This document shows positions 8,404 through 17,660 of a stretch of DNA of 64,000 bases, piece after piece; positions within the stretch are counted from its first letter, which is position 1; every line of letters starts with the position of its first letter. Origin of the DNA: UBA961 sp049426725 (lineage in GTDB: Bacteria; Bacteroidota; Ignavibacteria; Kapaibacteriales; UBA961); contig JBMSYN010000006.1 of NCBI GenBank assembly GCA_049426725.1, positions 1 to 64,000 of the forward strand, given 5' to 3'. A program made the translations under genes and the position numbers. The notes beneath the pieces were generated by a model, which was not told the origin of the DNA, made no database searches, and worked only from the letters and a program-made list of their open reading frames with translations.

Positions 8404-9360
8404 ATGAACCCACAGATTGTCTCTTATGATGGCTGGTCCAATTTTTTGGAACCAAGAGAGAAACTCGACAAAAGGATGGCATCTATGATGCGGACTACTT
8501 CCTCAGTTTTTGATGTGAATGAAGGAGACCTCGTTTTGCTTGGAATTCCGCAACACATAGGAGTTGAGAGAAATGGGGGCCGCATAGGTTCTGCTCAAGC
8601 ACCCTTTACAATCCGAGAATGTTTGGCTAAGCTTTCTGTGCATGGTCTTGGCCCAAAAGAAGCCACCATTCATGATTTTGGAAATATTCTATGCGAAGGG
8701 CGAACTTTGGAGGATATCCGTGCCGACCATCATTCTTTGGTTCTGGAATTGCTAAAGAGAGGAGCTTTTGTGGCAGTCATTGGTGGAGGACATGATATTG
8801 CTTTTCCTTCATTCAAAGCAATGCGCGATGCTTTTTCAGACATTGCGGTCATAAATGTTGACCCACACCTTGATGTTAGGGAGCTTATTGATGGCTTGGG
8901 TCATTCCGGCTCACCTTTTCGTGAAATGTTCGATTATCAAAAGCCGGAGAATTTCATTGAATTTGGAATCCAGCAATTTACCGCCGCTTCGCATCACAGA
9001 GAATATGTGGAGCAATCCGGGGGTAGAATCATACCCTATGAGCATATCAGAGCATTGGGAAATGCATCAATGCAATTGTCGGATTTAATTCGGAGTTTTA
9101 GAGATGCAGATCAAGAGATATATGTTTCTTTCGATATGGATGCAGTAAACTCAGCATTTGCACCCGGAGTAAGTGCGAGCGCTCCAATTGGATTTTCCGC
9201 TGATGAGATTGTCCAAATGGCATATTCTGCCGGCGCCAATGGGGTAAGAATGATAGATATCGTAGAAGTAAATCCACTTTACGATATAGATCACAGAACC
9301 TCAAGATTGGCTGCTCTCATGATGGCATCGTGCTTTGCAGGCTGGAATTCGCAACTATGA
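8404..9360 (+). CDS. hutG: Arginase-family enzyme, formimidoylglutamase-like
   Basis: A 318-residue ureohydrolase of the arginase/agmatinase superfamily. The dimanganese ligands are visible in GGGHD, in NVDPHLDVR (D-x-H-x-D) and in SFDMDAVNSAFAPGVSA. The segment DPHLDVRELIDGLGHSGSPFR resembles the HutG (histidine degradation) branch found in Bacteroidota, giving formamide and glutamate from formimidoylglutamate. No other hut gene is in the window, so the substrate is inferred. ATG 8404 has GGAG nine bases upstream and is preferred to in-frame starts at 8287 and 8380. Its stop overlaps the end of the convergent membrane-protein gene by six bases. Confidence 0.83.
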   Translation: MNPQIVSYDGWSNFLEPREKLDKRMASMMRTTSSVFDVNEGDLVLLGIPQHIGVERNGGRIGSAQAPFTIRECLAKLSVHGLGPKEATIHDFGNILCEGRTLEDIRADHHSLVLELLKRGAFVAVIGGGHDIAFPSFKAMRDAFSDIAVINVDPHLDVRELIDGLGHSGSPFREMFDYQKPENFIEFGIQQFTAASHHREYVEQSGGRIIPYEHIRALGNASMQLSDLIRSFRDADQEIYVSFDMDAVNSAFAPGVSASAPIGFSADEIVQMAYSAGANGVRMIDIVEVNPLYDIDHRTSRLAALMMASCFAGWNSQL

Positions 9361-9771
9361 GCCGATCCAAAGCGACATCCCACCAATGCGGATAACTCCT
9401 AGAATAATCAAAAACAGCGATACGATATATGCTATCAATGTGTTCTTGAGTCTTTTTGCCGTTTCAAGTTTTTTCCAAGCAGCTGCGCTATGTGCTATGG
9501 CAACAGCAAGTATCATTGTTGTGGCATGCTCGAATTGTATGCGCAATGCTGCCATATCCCAATCTAATGCTTGAGCTTTTGGGAAGAACAAAGCAAGGCC
9601 GATGAAAAATTGAATTGCCAATGCATAGGCATAGATAGAACCTATAATCCGTGTGGATTTTTTATACTCGGAGGCATCTTTGAGATTGAGTATCAGTGTA
9701 AGAATTGCCAAAAGTGCAAATATCACAATCAGCCAGCGATTGTGACCATGTAGAGTGATCAAAAATTCCAT
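9355..9771 (-). CDS. Four-helix small membrane protein
   Basis: A 138-residue protein with four predicted membrane helices (about 10-29, 43-63, 82-98 and 109-130) and a short HGHNRWL motif before the first helix. Histidines also sit at the start and inside of helix three (FEHAT, IAHSAA). This pattern could suit heme binding, as in small cytochrome-b-like proteins, but no cofactor motif is decisive. GGAG lies five bases before the ATG. It stands alone on the minus strand between hutG and the LuxR-type regulator. I do not recognise the family with certainty. Confidence 0.7.
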   Translation of the reverse strand: MEFLITLHGHNRWLIVIFALLAILTLILNLKDASEYKKSTRIIGSIYAYALAIQFFIGLALFFPKAQALDWDMAALRIQFEHATTMILAVAIAHSAAAWKKLETAKRLKNTLIAYIVSLFLIILGVIRIGGMSLWIGS

Positions 9772-9936
9772 GTTTACTCCTAATGATATTATTATCGCAA
9801 TTTACACAATCCACATTGATTGATTTCAAGAACAACAGAGATGTCAATATCTCCAAAAATAAACTAAATTGAGAAAAAGGGAAGTGCTATTGCCATTTGG
9901 CTTCCATGTATGATTGGGAATTAGATTGGGATTACA

Positions 9937-11613
9937 ATGAGTAGAGTCTTGTCCGGGAGGGAAGAGATTCTCAGGGTTGAGCGGCGATTTTACACGGATA
10001 CAATGTCTGCCGTTAACAAAACCCTCAGTACTCTTGAGCAAAAATATGAAGATTTACACTCGCGTGCCTTAATTGGCGAGCAAAGAATCATGCAATATCG
10101 GTTTGACCTATTCCGCATTCGAACTATGTTGCACCATAGTTCTATGCAAAGGGACAAAGCTTGGTCTGTGATAATGCTAATGAGGGATATTGCCAATTCG
10201 ACCAATGATCCATTGCATCATGCCCATCTCTTGAGAGAAGAATATAGATTACGCTCCGATTTGGAATTGGAAGCTGATGATGAACGGATTTTGAGAGAAG
10301 CCCTGGAAACATTCATCCATTGCGGGCAATTGCAACATGCATTTCGCTGTGCCCTCACTTTGGTGCAACATGCACAAAAAACAGATAAATATGATGTATG
10401 CTTGCATTATCTTCAAATTGCCGAACAATTAAAGAATCAAATGCCCAGCGAGCCATTCTTGGATGCACAATTTGAATTGGCAAATGGCAATTATCATATC
10501 TCCTTGCAAGATTTTGATCAAGCCGAACAATACTTGCATTCAGCTTTCATTCGATCAATCAATGAGCAAAATTGGAGAACTGCCTTGGTTGCACGTTCAA
10601 ATATTGCTTCAATTTATCTCATGAGGACTGAGAAAAAACCCAAAGATGCATTGGAGATTTTAAATGAGTGTTTGGAGATTGCAAAGAAAAAGAAAGCCAA
10701 TCATGATTTGTCTAGAATGATTGTAATGTGCGGTTCAGCACACACCAATTTGGGCAATCATAATCAAGCATTGTCTTTCTTTCTACAGGCAGGAAAACTC
10801 TATAAGAAATTCCCTTTTCCATTGCATGAAGCAACTTTGCATTATAAGTTGGCTCGATTATACATGAACATGGATGCTTCTGGGTCAAGAAATGGTAAAA
10901 TCGAACATCATTTCAGACAAGCTCATGTGATGACACAGAAACATGACTATTTACAACTTCGAATCTGGGTTCTACGGCATTGGGGTTTGTGGCTTAGATC
11001 AAGAAAAAAGTGGGATAGAGCATTTGCACTAATGCAAGAATCGTATGAAACCCAACAAATTGTGATTGGAAAAGAAGCACAAAAGAATATCAAACAATTA
11101 GAAGTACAGTATGTTGCAACAAAGCATCAAAAAGAAAATGAATTGCTGAAACAACAAAATCATGTGCTAGGAAAAGAAACCAGAGAATTACGACAGCAAT
11201 TGCTTGATCGGACCTCTTCCATCATGAAAGAAATCAATCGATATGGAGAAGTAAGATCCCAAATCATGGCAATTCTCGAGAAACAAGACACGAAACCGAA
11301 AGTTCTTAAAGATGTGAGCTCTTTACTCATGCCATTGTCAGTCACGGAATTGGATAAAGAGATGTTCTTCAGTGAATTCAATCAAACATTTCCCGGCTTT
11401 CAAAGCAAATTGGAAATGCTTATCCCCGATATTACATTAAAAGAAAAACATGTGTGTTGTTTGATTCGTTGTGGATTTACAACATATCATATTTCAACTT
11501 TTTTAGATATTAGTTCAAGAACCGTGGAAACTCATAGATTGAATGTAAGAAGGAAAGCAGGTTTATCATCCTCTGATACTCTTGACCGTTTTTTATCATC
11601 AATCGAATCATGA
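9937..11613 (+). CDS. TPR regulator with C-terminal LuxR/GerE helix-turn-helix
   Basis: A 558-residue soluble regulator. Residues about 80-380 are TPR-like helical repeats, 380-450 is a coiled coil rich in Lys, Glu and Gln, and the last 60 residues form a GerE-type DNA-binding domain (LKEKHVCCLIRCGFTTYHIS, then SSRTVETHRLNVRRKAGL). There is no receiver domain, kinase or membrane segment in it. Such TPR-coil-HTH proteins are widespread in Bacteroidota and presumably sense a partner protein through the TPRs. An alternative start is ATG 10003. The stop overlaps the ybaK-like start (ATGA), so the two are translationally coupled. The DNA target is unknown. Confidence 0.83.
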   Translation: MSRVLSGREEILRVERRFYTDTMSAVNKTLSTLEQKYEDLHSRALIGEQRIMQYRFDLFRIRTMLHHSSMQRDKAWSVIMLMRDIANSTNDPLHHAHLLREEYRLRSDLELEADDERILREALETFIHCGQLQHAFRCALTLVQHAQKTDKYDVCLHYLQIAEQLKNQMPSEPFLDAQFELANGNYHISLQDFDQAEQYLHSAFIRSINEQNWRTALVARSNIASIYLMRTEKKPKDALEILNECLEIAKKKKANHDLSRMIVMCGSAHTNLGNHNQALSFFLQAGKLYKKFPFPLHEATLHYKLARLYMNMDASGSRNGKIEHHFRQAHVMTQKHDYLQLRIWVLRHWGLWLRSRKKWDRAFALMQESYETQQIVIGKEAQKNIKQLEVQYVATKHQKENELLKQQNHVLGKETRELRQQLLDRTSSIMKEINRYGEVRSQIMAILEKQDTKPKVLKDVSSLLMPLSVTELDKEMFFSEFNQTFPGFQSKLEMLIPDITLKEKHVCCLIRCGFTTYHISTFLDISSRTVETHRLNVRRKAGLSSSDTLDRFLSSIES

Positions 11614-12086
11614 GTTCCATAAAGAAAACCAATTGTTGCAGAATACTTGATTCTCTTGCAATTCCATATACATTGCTTACTTATGAGTGGTCTGAAGATT
11701 CGCTTGATGCCATCAGCGTCGCAGATAAACTTCAGCTTCCTCATGAAATTGTATTTAAAACATTGGTACTACGTGGTGATAGTACTCCGGTTTTTGTGAT
11801 TATTGTCCCGGGAAATCAAGAAGTTTCATTGAAAAAAGTTGCAAAAGCCACAGGCAATGCAAGTTGCTCACTCCTACCCATCTCTGATTTATTTCATTTG
11901 ACAGGATATCTACGAGGTGGATGCTCACCCATAGGAATGAAAAAACAATTTCCAACATACCTTGAAGAGACTTCATTTCTTTTTGATGAAATCAGCATAA
12001 GCCCAGGGCAAAGAGGTATGCAAATTCTCTTGTCTCCAAAAGATATTGTTACCGCCACAAATGCGATGGTATCCAATCTGCTTTGA
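11610..12086 (+). CDS. ybaK: YbaK/EbsC-family Cys-tRNA(Pro) deacylase-like protein
   Basis: A 158-residue YbaK/ProX-type editing-domain protein. YbaK proteins hydrolyse Cys-tRNA(Pro) made by mischarging. Seen: an early CRILDSLAIPYTLLTY segment, the substrate-pocket lysine in VFKTLVLRG, LKKVAKATG, and the conserved GGCSPIGMKKQFPTYLE followed by GQRGMQILLSPKD. All are typical of the family, and the length is normal. It overlaps the upstream regulator by four bases and is followed after 41 bases by the PP2C phosphatase. The link to those signalling genes is unexplained and may only be operon packing. Confidence 0.9.
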   Translation: MSSIKKTNCCRILDSLAIPYTLLTYEWSEDSLDAISVADKLQLPHEIVFKTLVLRGDSTPVFVIIVPGNQEVSLKKVAKATGNASCSLLPISDLFHLTGYLRGGCSPIGMKKQFPTYLEETSFLFDEISISPGQRGMQILLSPKDIVTATNAMVSNLL

Positions 12087-12127
12087 AAGCGTAATTTGCA
12101 ATAAATGTATTGCAAAAGGCCAACCTC

Positions 12128-13645
12128 ATGATTCTTGTCAATTCGCAATTGCAGAATATTGTATTAGAGTTTTCACGTGCATCTTCTGAATATGAAGTTT
12201 GCGAGATTCTTGCTCATTGTATGGATTCATTGAATCTGACTCAATCGTATGCATTGTACTTGTATGATTCATCGGAGAATGCGCAATGTGTTCTTCAATA
12301 TGATTCAGAGATTACATTGCAAGACTCTATTACTATTCCAATCATGCACTTGGAAGTCAAGCATGGATATATTGCTTATAGTCCAACTTCTCAAGAAAAT
12401 CAGGATGTCATGTACTTATTGGCGCAAATGGCAGGGATCGCTTGTTCTGCCATCATGAATTCTCAAGATGCCCGAATCCAACAAAAAATGTTGGGTAAGA
12501 CATCTCTAGTTTTGGATACAGTCTTGGAAATGCTTTCTGACATCATACTTCAATCAGATAAGAAAAGCATTGCTAATATTTCGGCACAATTTCTCATGGG
12601 GCAATTGCGGATCGGGACTTATGCAATCATTGGGTACTCTTCCGATCAACACTATGAAATTCTTTCCTTCAATGGATTTGAGGAATCAACATTACTCCTT
12701 ATGCTTAATGATATAAGCAATGAACAAGATTTTGCAAACTATGAAGTGATTGCAATGCCAATGGAGCATGGATCTGCAATGAAGGGATATATTCTTTTGC
12801 CAAATAATGATTCGCGCAAGTATTCCAGTGATGATCTAGGATTTGTTTCAATGCTCGGAATGATTACAGCATTATCAATTGAGCGGACAGAATTGTTTGA
12901 AGAAGAAGCAAGATTGCTTGTAATCGAGAAAGACTTGGCATTGGCGAAAACAATTCAGCAACAATTATTACCTTCTTTTTTAGAGATTATTCCGGGCATT
13001 GAGATTTCCGGAGCGCATATTCCCAGCAGAGAGATTGGGGGTGATTATGTGGACATACTCCATTATTCGGATGGATCATTACTATTGATTGTGGCTGATG
13101 TTTCCGGAAAAGGAATATCAGCAGCCCTGATTATGACAATGGTGAAGTCTGCGTGTACTTTGCTTGTGAAACAAAGTAAAAACCCAAATGAAATCATCGA
13201 ATCACTCAATGAACTTGTTTTTCAACATACAACATCCGATACATTCGTGACTTGTGCTTGTGTTTATGTTAACACAAACAGAACATTGATGACTTGCATT
13301 AATGCAGGGCATGAAATTCCGCTTCTCAAAAAAAGCAATGGAGAAATCATTGAACTTCATGCAGGTTGTATTGTGCTGGGTGTCATGCAATCAATAACAG
13401 ATATTCTGCAATCTGAACATAACATTGAATCCGGTGACATGATTTGCATGTACACAGACGGAATTTGCGATTCATCATTCTCGGAAGGGAATCTTCCTAT
13501 CATCAGCATCTTAAGTGAATGCAATAATATTTCTCATGATACGGCTACACAATTCATGGATCAAATCTCAAGATCCATGGACAAAATCAAGGGAATCGCC
13601 CCGGAAGACGATGCTTCAATGCTTCTTTTACGCTTTGCATCATAA
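12128..13645 (+). CDS. GAF-like / PP2C (SpoIIE-RsbU type) serine phosphatase
   Basis: A 505-residue protein. Two GAF-like sensor stretches (about 1-115 and 130-260) precede a PP2C SpoIIE-type phosphatase domain (about 275-505). The family entry helix (LAKTIQQQLLPSF) and the metal-binding aspartates in IGGDYVDI, LLIVADVSGKG, YTDGICDS and EDDASMLLL are visible. RsbU-type enzymes dephosphorylate anti-anti-sigma factors in partner-switching pathways. No STAS or anti-sigma gene lies in the window. ATG 12128 has AAAAGG eight bases upstream, and an in-frame TTG at 12110 is less likely. The signal it senses is unknown. Confidence 0.88.
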   Translation: MILVNSQLQNIVLEFSRASSEYEVCEILAHCMDSLNLTQSYALYLYDSSENAQCVLQYDSEITLQDSITIPIMHLEVKHGYIAYSPTSQENQDVMYLLAQMAGIACSAIMNSQDARIQQKMLGKTSLVLDTVLEMLSDIILQSDKKSIANISAQFLMGQLRIGTYAIIGYSSDQHYEILSFNGFEESTLLLMLNDISNEQDFANYEVIAMPMEHGSAMKGYILLPNNDSRKYSSDDLGFVSMLGMITALSIERTELFEEEARLLVIEKDLALAKTIQQQLLPSFLEIIPGIEISGAHIPSREIGGDYVDILHYSDGSLLLIVADVSGKGISAALIMTMVKSACTLLVKQSKNPNEIIESLNELVFQHTTSDTFVTCACVYVNTNRTLMTCINAGHEIPLLKKSNGEIIELHAGCIVLGVMQSITDILQSEHNIESGDMICMYTDGICDSSFSEGNLPIISILSECNNISHDTATQFMDQISRSMDKIKGIAPEDDASMLLLRFAS

Positions 13646-13649
13646 ATCT

Positions 13650-13853
13650 ATGGCGATATACTGCGAAAAAAGTCTTAGGGGATTGTTTTTTTCTCAATTC
13701 GCAGTATTTTTGTCAGTTATTTTTTCCGCAACAAACGACTGTCAGATCACTGCTTATGTTTCTTTGATCCCAAATGTTGGAAATCGATTTGTGCACCCTA
13801 TTGGGTGTGATTCATTTGTATTTGTCGAAGAAATGACATTGAGAGCGTTATGA
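13650..13853 (+). CDS. Doubtful small ORF with a signal-peptide-like start
   Basis: A possible 67-residue product between the phosphatase gene and uppS, overlapping the uppS start as ATGA. Its first half is hydrophobic (GLFFSQFAVFLSVIFSA), like a signal peptide, and a short polar tail follows. Against it, the best promoter for uppS (13683-13712) lies inside the frame, no clear ribosome site precedes it, and I recognise no family. It is listed only so that the 204-base gap is accounted for. Confidence 0.2.
   Translation: MAIYCEKSLRGLFFSQFAVFLSVIFSATNDCQITAYVSLIPNVGNRFVHPIGCDSFVFVEEMTLRAL
13683..13712 (+). promoter_or_regulatory. Bacteroidota-type promoter for the uppS-bamA-lpx cluster
   Basis: TTG at 13683-13685, a 19-base spacer, then TATTTTTG at 13705-13712, an exact TAnnTTTG. 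Transcription would begin near 13720, about 130 bases before uppS, leaving a moderately long leader. Confidence 0.6.
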
Positions 13854-14695
13854 TCAATCAATGGAAAGACGGTCAATCCCCCGATGATAAAGCCATGCAG
13901 GCAGATTTGCTTGCAGGCGGAGCTTTGCCCAGACATATCGCCATCATCATGGATGGTAATGGCAGATGGGCAATGGACAGAAATCTACCAAGAGCAGCAG
14001 GACATCAACAAGGAATTGAAAGTGTAAGAGACATCGTAAAAGCAAGTTCTCAATTGGGAATTGGTTTTTTGACGGTCTATGCTTTTTCAATGGAGAATTG
14101 GAAGAGACCTCGTGTTGAAGTGCAAATTCTGATGTCCTTGCTCAAAACATATCTTCTTCAAGAAATTGATGAATTGCATGCAAACAATGTTCGTTTGCAA
14201 GCAATTGGAAAATTGAATGCATTGCCCAAAAATGTGCAATCAATTCTGAATGAATCTATTGAAAGAACAGCAGGGAATACCGGCCTTACCTTGACTCTGG
14301 CTCTTAGTTATTCAGGTCGATGGGACATAGTTAGAGCCGTCCAGATGATTGCATTGGATATTCGTCGCGGAACTCTTTCTCCAGAAGACATAACCGACGA
14401 GCATTTTTCCGAATACCTTCTCACAAAGAACATGCCCGATCCCGATCTGATGATTCGTACTTCAGGTGAAATGCGACTTAGTAATTTTCTCTTATGGGAA
14501 TCAGCATATTCTGAAATGTATATCACCGAGAGATTATGGCCTGATTTTCGAAGAGAAGATTTGTATTCTGCCTTACGAGACTATCTAAATCGTGAGAGGC
14601 GCTTCGGCAAAACCAGTCAGCAATTGCGTGAATCCGATGAAAAGGAACAACAAAGTTCCATTCGGAAAATCATTTCATCCTTTTCATCTCGTTGA
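13850..14695 (+). CDS. uppS: Isoprenyl transferase (undecaprenyl diphosphate synthase)
   Basis: A 281-residue cis-prenyltransferase that builds the C55 lipid carrier for peptidoglycan and O-antigen from farnesyl diphosphate. The signature HIAIIMDGNGRWA holds the catalytic Asp35. Further motifs are GHQQG, YAFSMENWKRP, the Arg-rich DLMIRTSGEMRLSNFLLW, and the closing LWPDFR. The protein has about 25 residues before the core and a polar tail of about 30 residues after it, slightly longer than E. coli UppS. It heads the envelope cluster and is followed after nine bases by bamA. Confidence is very high. Confidence 0.96.
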   Translation: MINQWKDGQSPDDKAMQADLLAGGALPRHIAIIMDGNGRWAMDRNLPRAAGHQQGIESVRDIVKASSQLGIGFLTVYAFSMENWKRPRVEVQILMSLLKTYLLQEIDELHANNVRLQAIGKLNALPKNVQSILNESIERTAGNTGLTLTLALSYSGRWDIVRAVQMIALDIRRGTLSPEDITDEHFSEYLLTKNMPDPDLMIRTSGEMRLSNFLLWESAYSEMYITERLWPDFRREDLYSALRDYLNRERRFGKTSQQLRESDEKEQQSSIRKIISSFSSR

Positions 14696-14704
14696 TTTGA
14701 TTCA

Positions 14705-17074
14705 ATGCAAAAAACCTTCACATATTTTTCCTTGATTGTTTCATTGATGTTATGTTCAATAGCATCGTTGAGTGTTATTTCTCCAGTAATCAAGGCACAG
14801 GACAAAGCACGTTCATTTATCATTGCCGGTGTTTCTGTAGAAGGGAATACATATTCAGATGCACAAACCATCATCACCATATCAGGGTTGAAAGTTGGTG
14901 AAGAAATCAAGATTCCAGGTCCGAAACAACAAGAAGCAATCAAAAATCTTTGGCTTAGAAATCAATTTGAATCCATCGATATCATTATCGAAAAAATTAC
15001 AGCCAGTGGAATTTTTCTGACAATAAAAGTGAAAGAATTTCAGCGATTCAGTTGGTTGGATGTTAAGGGTGCTGATAAAGTAAGTGTGAAAGACATTGAG
15101 AAAGCCATTGGCAAGATTAAAGGTGATATTCTATCAGCGTATGAAGAAGATTTAGCCAGAGATGCAGTCAGAGCCCTTTATGAAAAAGAAGGGTTGATGT
15201 ATGCCAAGATTGAAACAAATGTGATTCCCACAGATACTGGTCTTTATGCACGCCTAGAAATGGTCATCGAGGAAGGTGCTGATTTTTATGTAGATACTAT
15301 ACGTTTCAATGGTAATGCAAAACTCAGTTCTACGGATTTGGCAGGTGCTTTGGAAGATACAAAAACAAAAACATGGTGGAAATTTTGGTCATCTTCAAAA
15401 TTTGACAAATTGAAGTATGAGGAAGACAAGAAAAAACTTCTTCAATTCTTCAGATCAAAAGGGTTTATAGATGCTGATATCATAAAGGATACAGTTATCT
15501 ATCATCCGGAAACGCAAAAAGTGAGCATTCAACTTGATGTGTTTGAAGGCAAGCAATATATTCTTCGTTCTGTGACTTTTGAGGGAAATACAGTATATCC
15601 GCAGGAGCTTCTGTTCCGTCGTCTGAATATTCCACTTAATGAACCTTATGATGCAGAGCGATTCGACAAAAATTTAAGTGGAAATGAAGATCAATCTGAT
15701 GTGGCTTCAATGTATCTTGACAATGGATATTTGGGAGCAAATCTTGTCAAAGAAGAAAGGAAATCCGATGGTGATTCTTTGGATTTGGTGGTTAAGGTTT
15801 TCGAGCGTGATCGATATGTCATCAGAAAAGTTGAAATCGTAGGAAATAGCAAAACAAAAGATAAAGTCATACGCAGAGAATTATTCACAAGGCCGGGCGA
15901 GTTTTTCAATAGATCTGCAATCATTCGTAGCGTGCGAGGTTTGGGCGTACTTAACTATTTCAATCCTGAAGCTTTGAAACCGGATATCAAACCGGTCGAC
16001 AATACGCGGGTTGATGTTTTGTATCGGGTGGAAGAACGCTCAACAGATACTTTCAATGCATCAATGGGATATGCAGGTACTTTTGGTTTGACAGGTTCAA
16101 TAGGAATTACTCTCAATAATTTTTCTTTTTCCGAACCACTTCGTGGCGGCGGTGGGCAAATCCTCAATATCAATGCTGAGTTTGGTCAGCAGAGCAGATA
16201 TCAAACCATTCAATTGGGATTCACAGAGCCATGGCTGAACAATACGCCAACAACTCTTGGGGTGAATCTGTATTCAATCCGACAGAATTTTGTGTTTGAT
16301 TTATTGCGATATGGAGCTTCCGTCAATATTGGTCGCAGACTTCGCTGGCCTGATGATTATTTCCGTGTTGATGGAGTTGTGAGAGCACAATACAATCAGC
16401 AAACTGCATCGCAAGGCGTTTTTCGTGCATTCAATGGTGGTGAATTAAGTTTGACTGCTTCTTTGTCTCGCATTAGTTTGGATAATGCAATCTTTCCAAC
16501 ATCCGGTTCAAGATTTACCTATTCCAGCACATTTGCGGCAGGCGGAATTGGTATTGGAAAAGTTGATTATTTAAAAAACACATTTAATCTTGAGATGTTT
16601 CATCCGCTAGCATCCGTTGATGGGAATCCTAGATTGGTTTTGTATCTAAGCACGGATATGGGATATGTGGCGGGCATCAAGAGTGACACCAATATTCTTG
16701 GGAATGAATTGTTTTTCATGGGAGGAAATGGACTCGGTGGATTTGCAATTACACCGCTTCGGGGTTATGTAGATCGATCTATTGGTCCGGGTGGTGGAGG
16801 GCGTGTGATGACAAGACATGTCATTGAAACGCGTTTTGCACTTTCGCTAAATCCCATGCCTATTTATCTTCTGGCTTTTGCCGAAGCAGGAAATGTTTGG
16901 GAAAATCTTAGATCAGCAGATCCATTTGATTTGAAAAGATCTGCCGGTTTAGGTGTTCGCGTATTGCTTAATCCAATTGGATTATTGGGCTTTGATTATG
17001 GTTATGGATTTGATTCACAAGTGCCCGGTGGTAAAAGATCGGGTTGGCAATTCCACTTTCAATTTGGACGTTAA
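14705..17074 (+). CDS. bamA: Outer membrane protein assembly factor BamA
   Basis: A 789-residue Omp85 protein, the core of the machine that folds beta-barrels into the outer membrane. An N-terminal signal peptide of about 30 residues ends near VIKAQ. Five POTRA-like units follow (beginning around AGVSVEGNTY, RFSWLDVKGA, DTIRFNGNAK, RSVTFEGNTV and RKVEIVGNSK). From about residue 440 there is the membrane barrel, which closes with an aromatic beta signal (GWQFHFQFGR). The loop-6 motif is LRGY, a common variant of VRGF. It lies between uppS and the two Skp-like chaperones, the usual Bacteroidota order. Confidence is very high. Confidence 0.96.
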   Translation: MQKTFTYFSLIVSLMLCSIASLSVISPVIKAQDKARSFIIAGVSVEGNTYSDAQTIITISGLKVGEEIKIPGPKQQEAIKNLWLRNQFESIDIIIEKITASGIFLTIKVKEFQRFSWLDVKGADKVSVKDIEKAIGKIKGDILSAYEEDLARDAVRALYEKEGLMYAKIETNVIPTDTGLYARLEMVIEEGADFYVDTIRFNGNAKLSSTDLAGALEDTKTKTWWKFWSSSKFDKLKYEEDKKKLLQFFRSKGFIDADIIKDTVIYHPETQKVSIQLDVFEGKQYILRSVTFEGNTVYPQELLFRRLNIPLNEPYDAERFDKNLSGNEDQSDVASMYLDNGYLGANLVKEERKSDGDSLDLVVKVFERDRYVIRKVEIVGNSKTKDKVIRRELFTRPGEFFNRSAIIRSVRGLGVLNYFNPEALKPDIKPVDNTRVDVLYRVEERSTDTFNASMGYAGTFGLTGSIGITLNNFSFSEPLRGGGGQILNINAEFGQQSRYQTIQLGFTEPWLNNTPTTLGVNLYSIRQNFVFDLLRYGASVNIGRRLRWPDDYFRVDGVVRAQYNQQTASQGVFRAFNGGELSLTASLSRISLDNAIFPTSGSRFTYSSTFAAGGIGIGKVDYLKNTFNLEMFHPLASVDGNPRLVLYLSTDMGYVAGIKSDTNILGNELFFMGGNGLGGFAITPLRGYVDRSIGPGGGGRVMTRHVIETRFALSLNPMPIYLLAFAEAGNVWENLRSADPFDLKRSAGLGVRVLLNPIGLLGFDYGYGFDSQVPGGKRSGWQFHFQFGR

Positions 17075-17105
17075 ACATTATTCATATTTATCAGTAGGAA
17101 CTCAC

Positions 17106-17639
17106 ATGAAATTCTCAACACTTACACTCATTGCTTTCGTGATTGGCATGTTCATGACCACACAAAACATGGATGCTCAAAATCAGAAGATTGGTTATGT
17201 AGACACAGAAGTCATTTTGAAGCAATTACCTGAAGCACAAGAAGCCGACAAAAAATTGAAGGAGATTGCAACAAAGTATCAGGATACCCTTGTTGCAATG
17301 CAGAAAGATCTTACAGAAAAATTGGAGCAATACAAAAAGCAAGAATCGATGATGACTGCTGATGCCAAAAAGAAAGAAGAGGATATGCTCAAAAACATAC
17401 AACAGAGCATGATTCAATATCAAGAAGAAAAGTTTGGTAATACCGGTGAGATCCGTCGCTTACAGGAAAATTTCCTCACACCGATTCGTGATCGTATTCT
17501 CTTGACAATCAAAGAAGTGTCCAAAGATGAAAAATTCAATTTTATTCTTGACAAAGTAAATCCAGCATTGTTATACGCAGATGACAAGTTTGACTTGACA
17601 TTCAAAGTGTTAGACAAAATCCGAAGAAATAGTAAGTAA
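17106..17639 (+). CDS. skp: OmpH/Skp-like periplasmic chaperone
   Basis: A 177-residue Skp (OmpH) protein, a trimeric periplasmic chaperone that carries unfolded outer-membrane proteins to BamA. A signal peptide (MKFSTLTLIAFVIGMF...MDAQ) precedes the family strand KIGYVDTEVILKQLPEAQEADKKL. A long charged coiled coil and a closing beta strand (FNFILDKVNPALLYADDKFDLT) follow. ATG 17106 has AGGA upstream and is preceded by no better start that keeps the signal peptide. It sits 31 bases after bamA and is followed by a second Skp-like gene. Confidence 0.92.
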   Translation: MKFSTLTLIAFVIGMFMTTQNMDAQNQKIGYVDTEVILKQLPEAQEADKKLKEIATKYQDTLVAMQKDLTEKLEQYKKQESMMTADAKKKEEDMLKNIQQSMIQYQEEKFGNTGEIRRLQENFLTPIRDRILLTIKEVSKDEKFNFILDKVNPALLYADDKFDLTFKVLDKIRRNSK

Positions 17640-17660
17640 ACTCAACAAAAGGGGGTCTCT

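Noticed and set aside
15955..16173. Antisense frame inside bamA
   Set aside because: The bamA frame is certain, and the antisense frame shows no family pattern or start signal.
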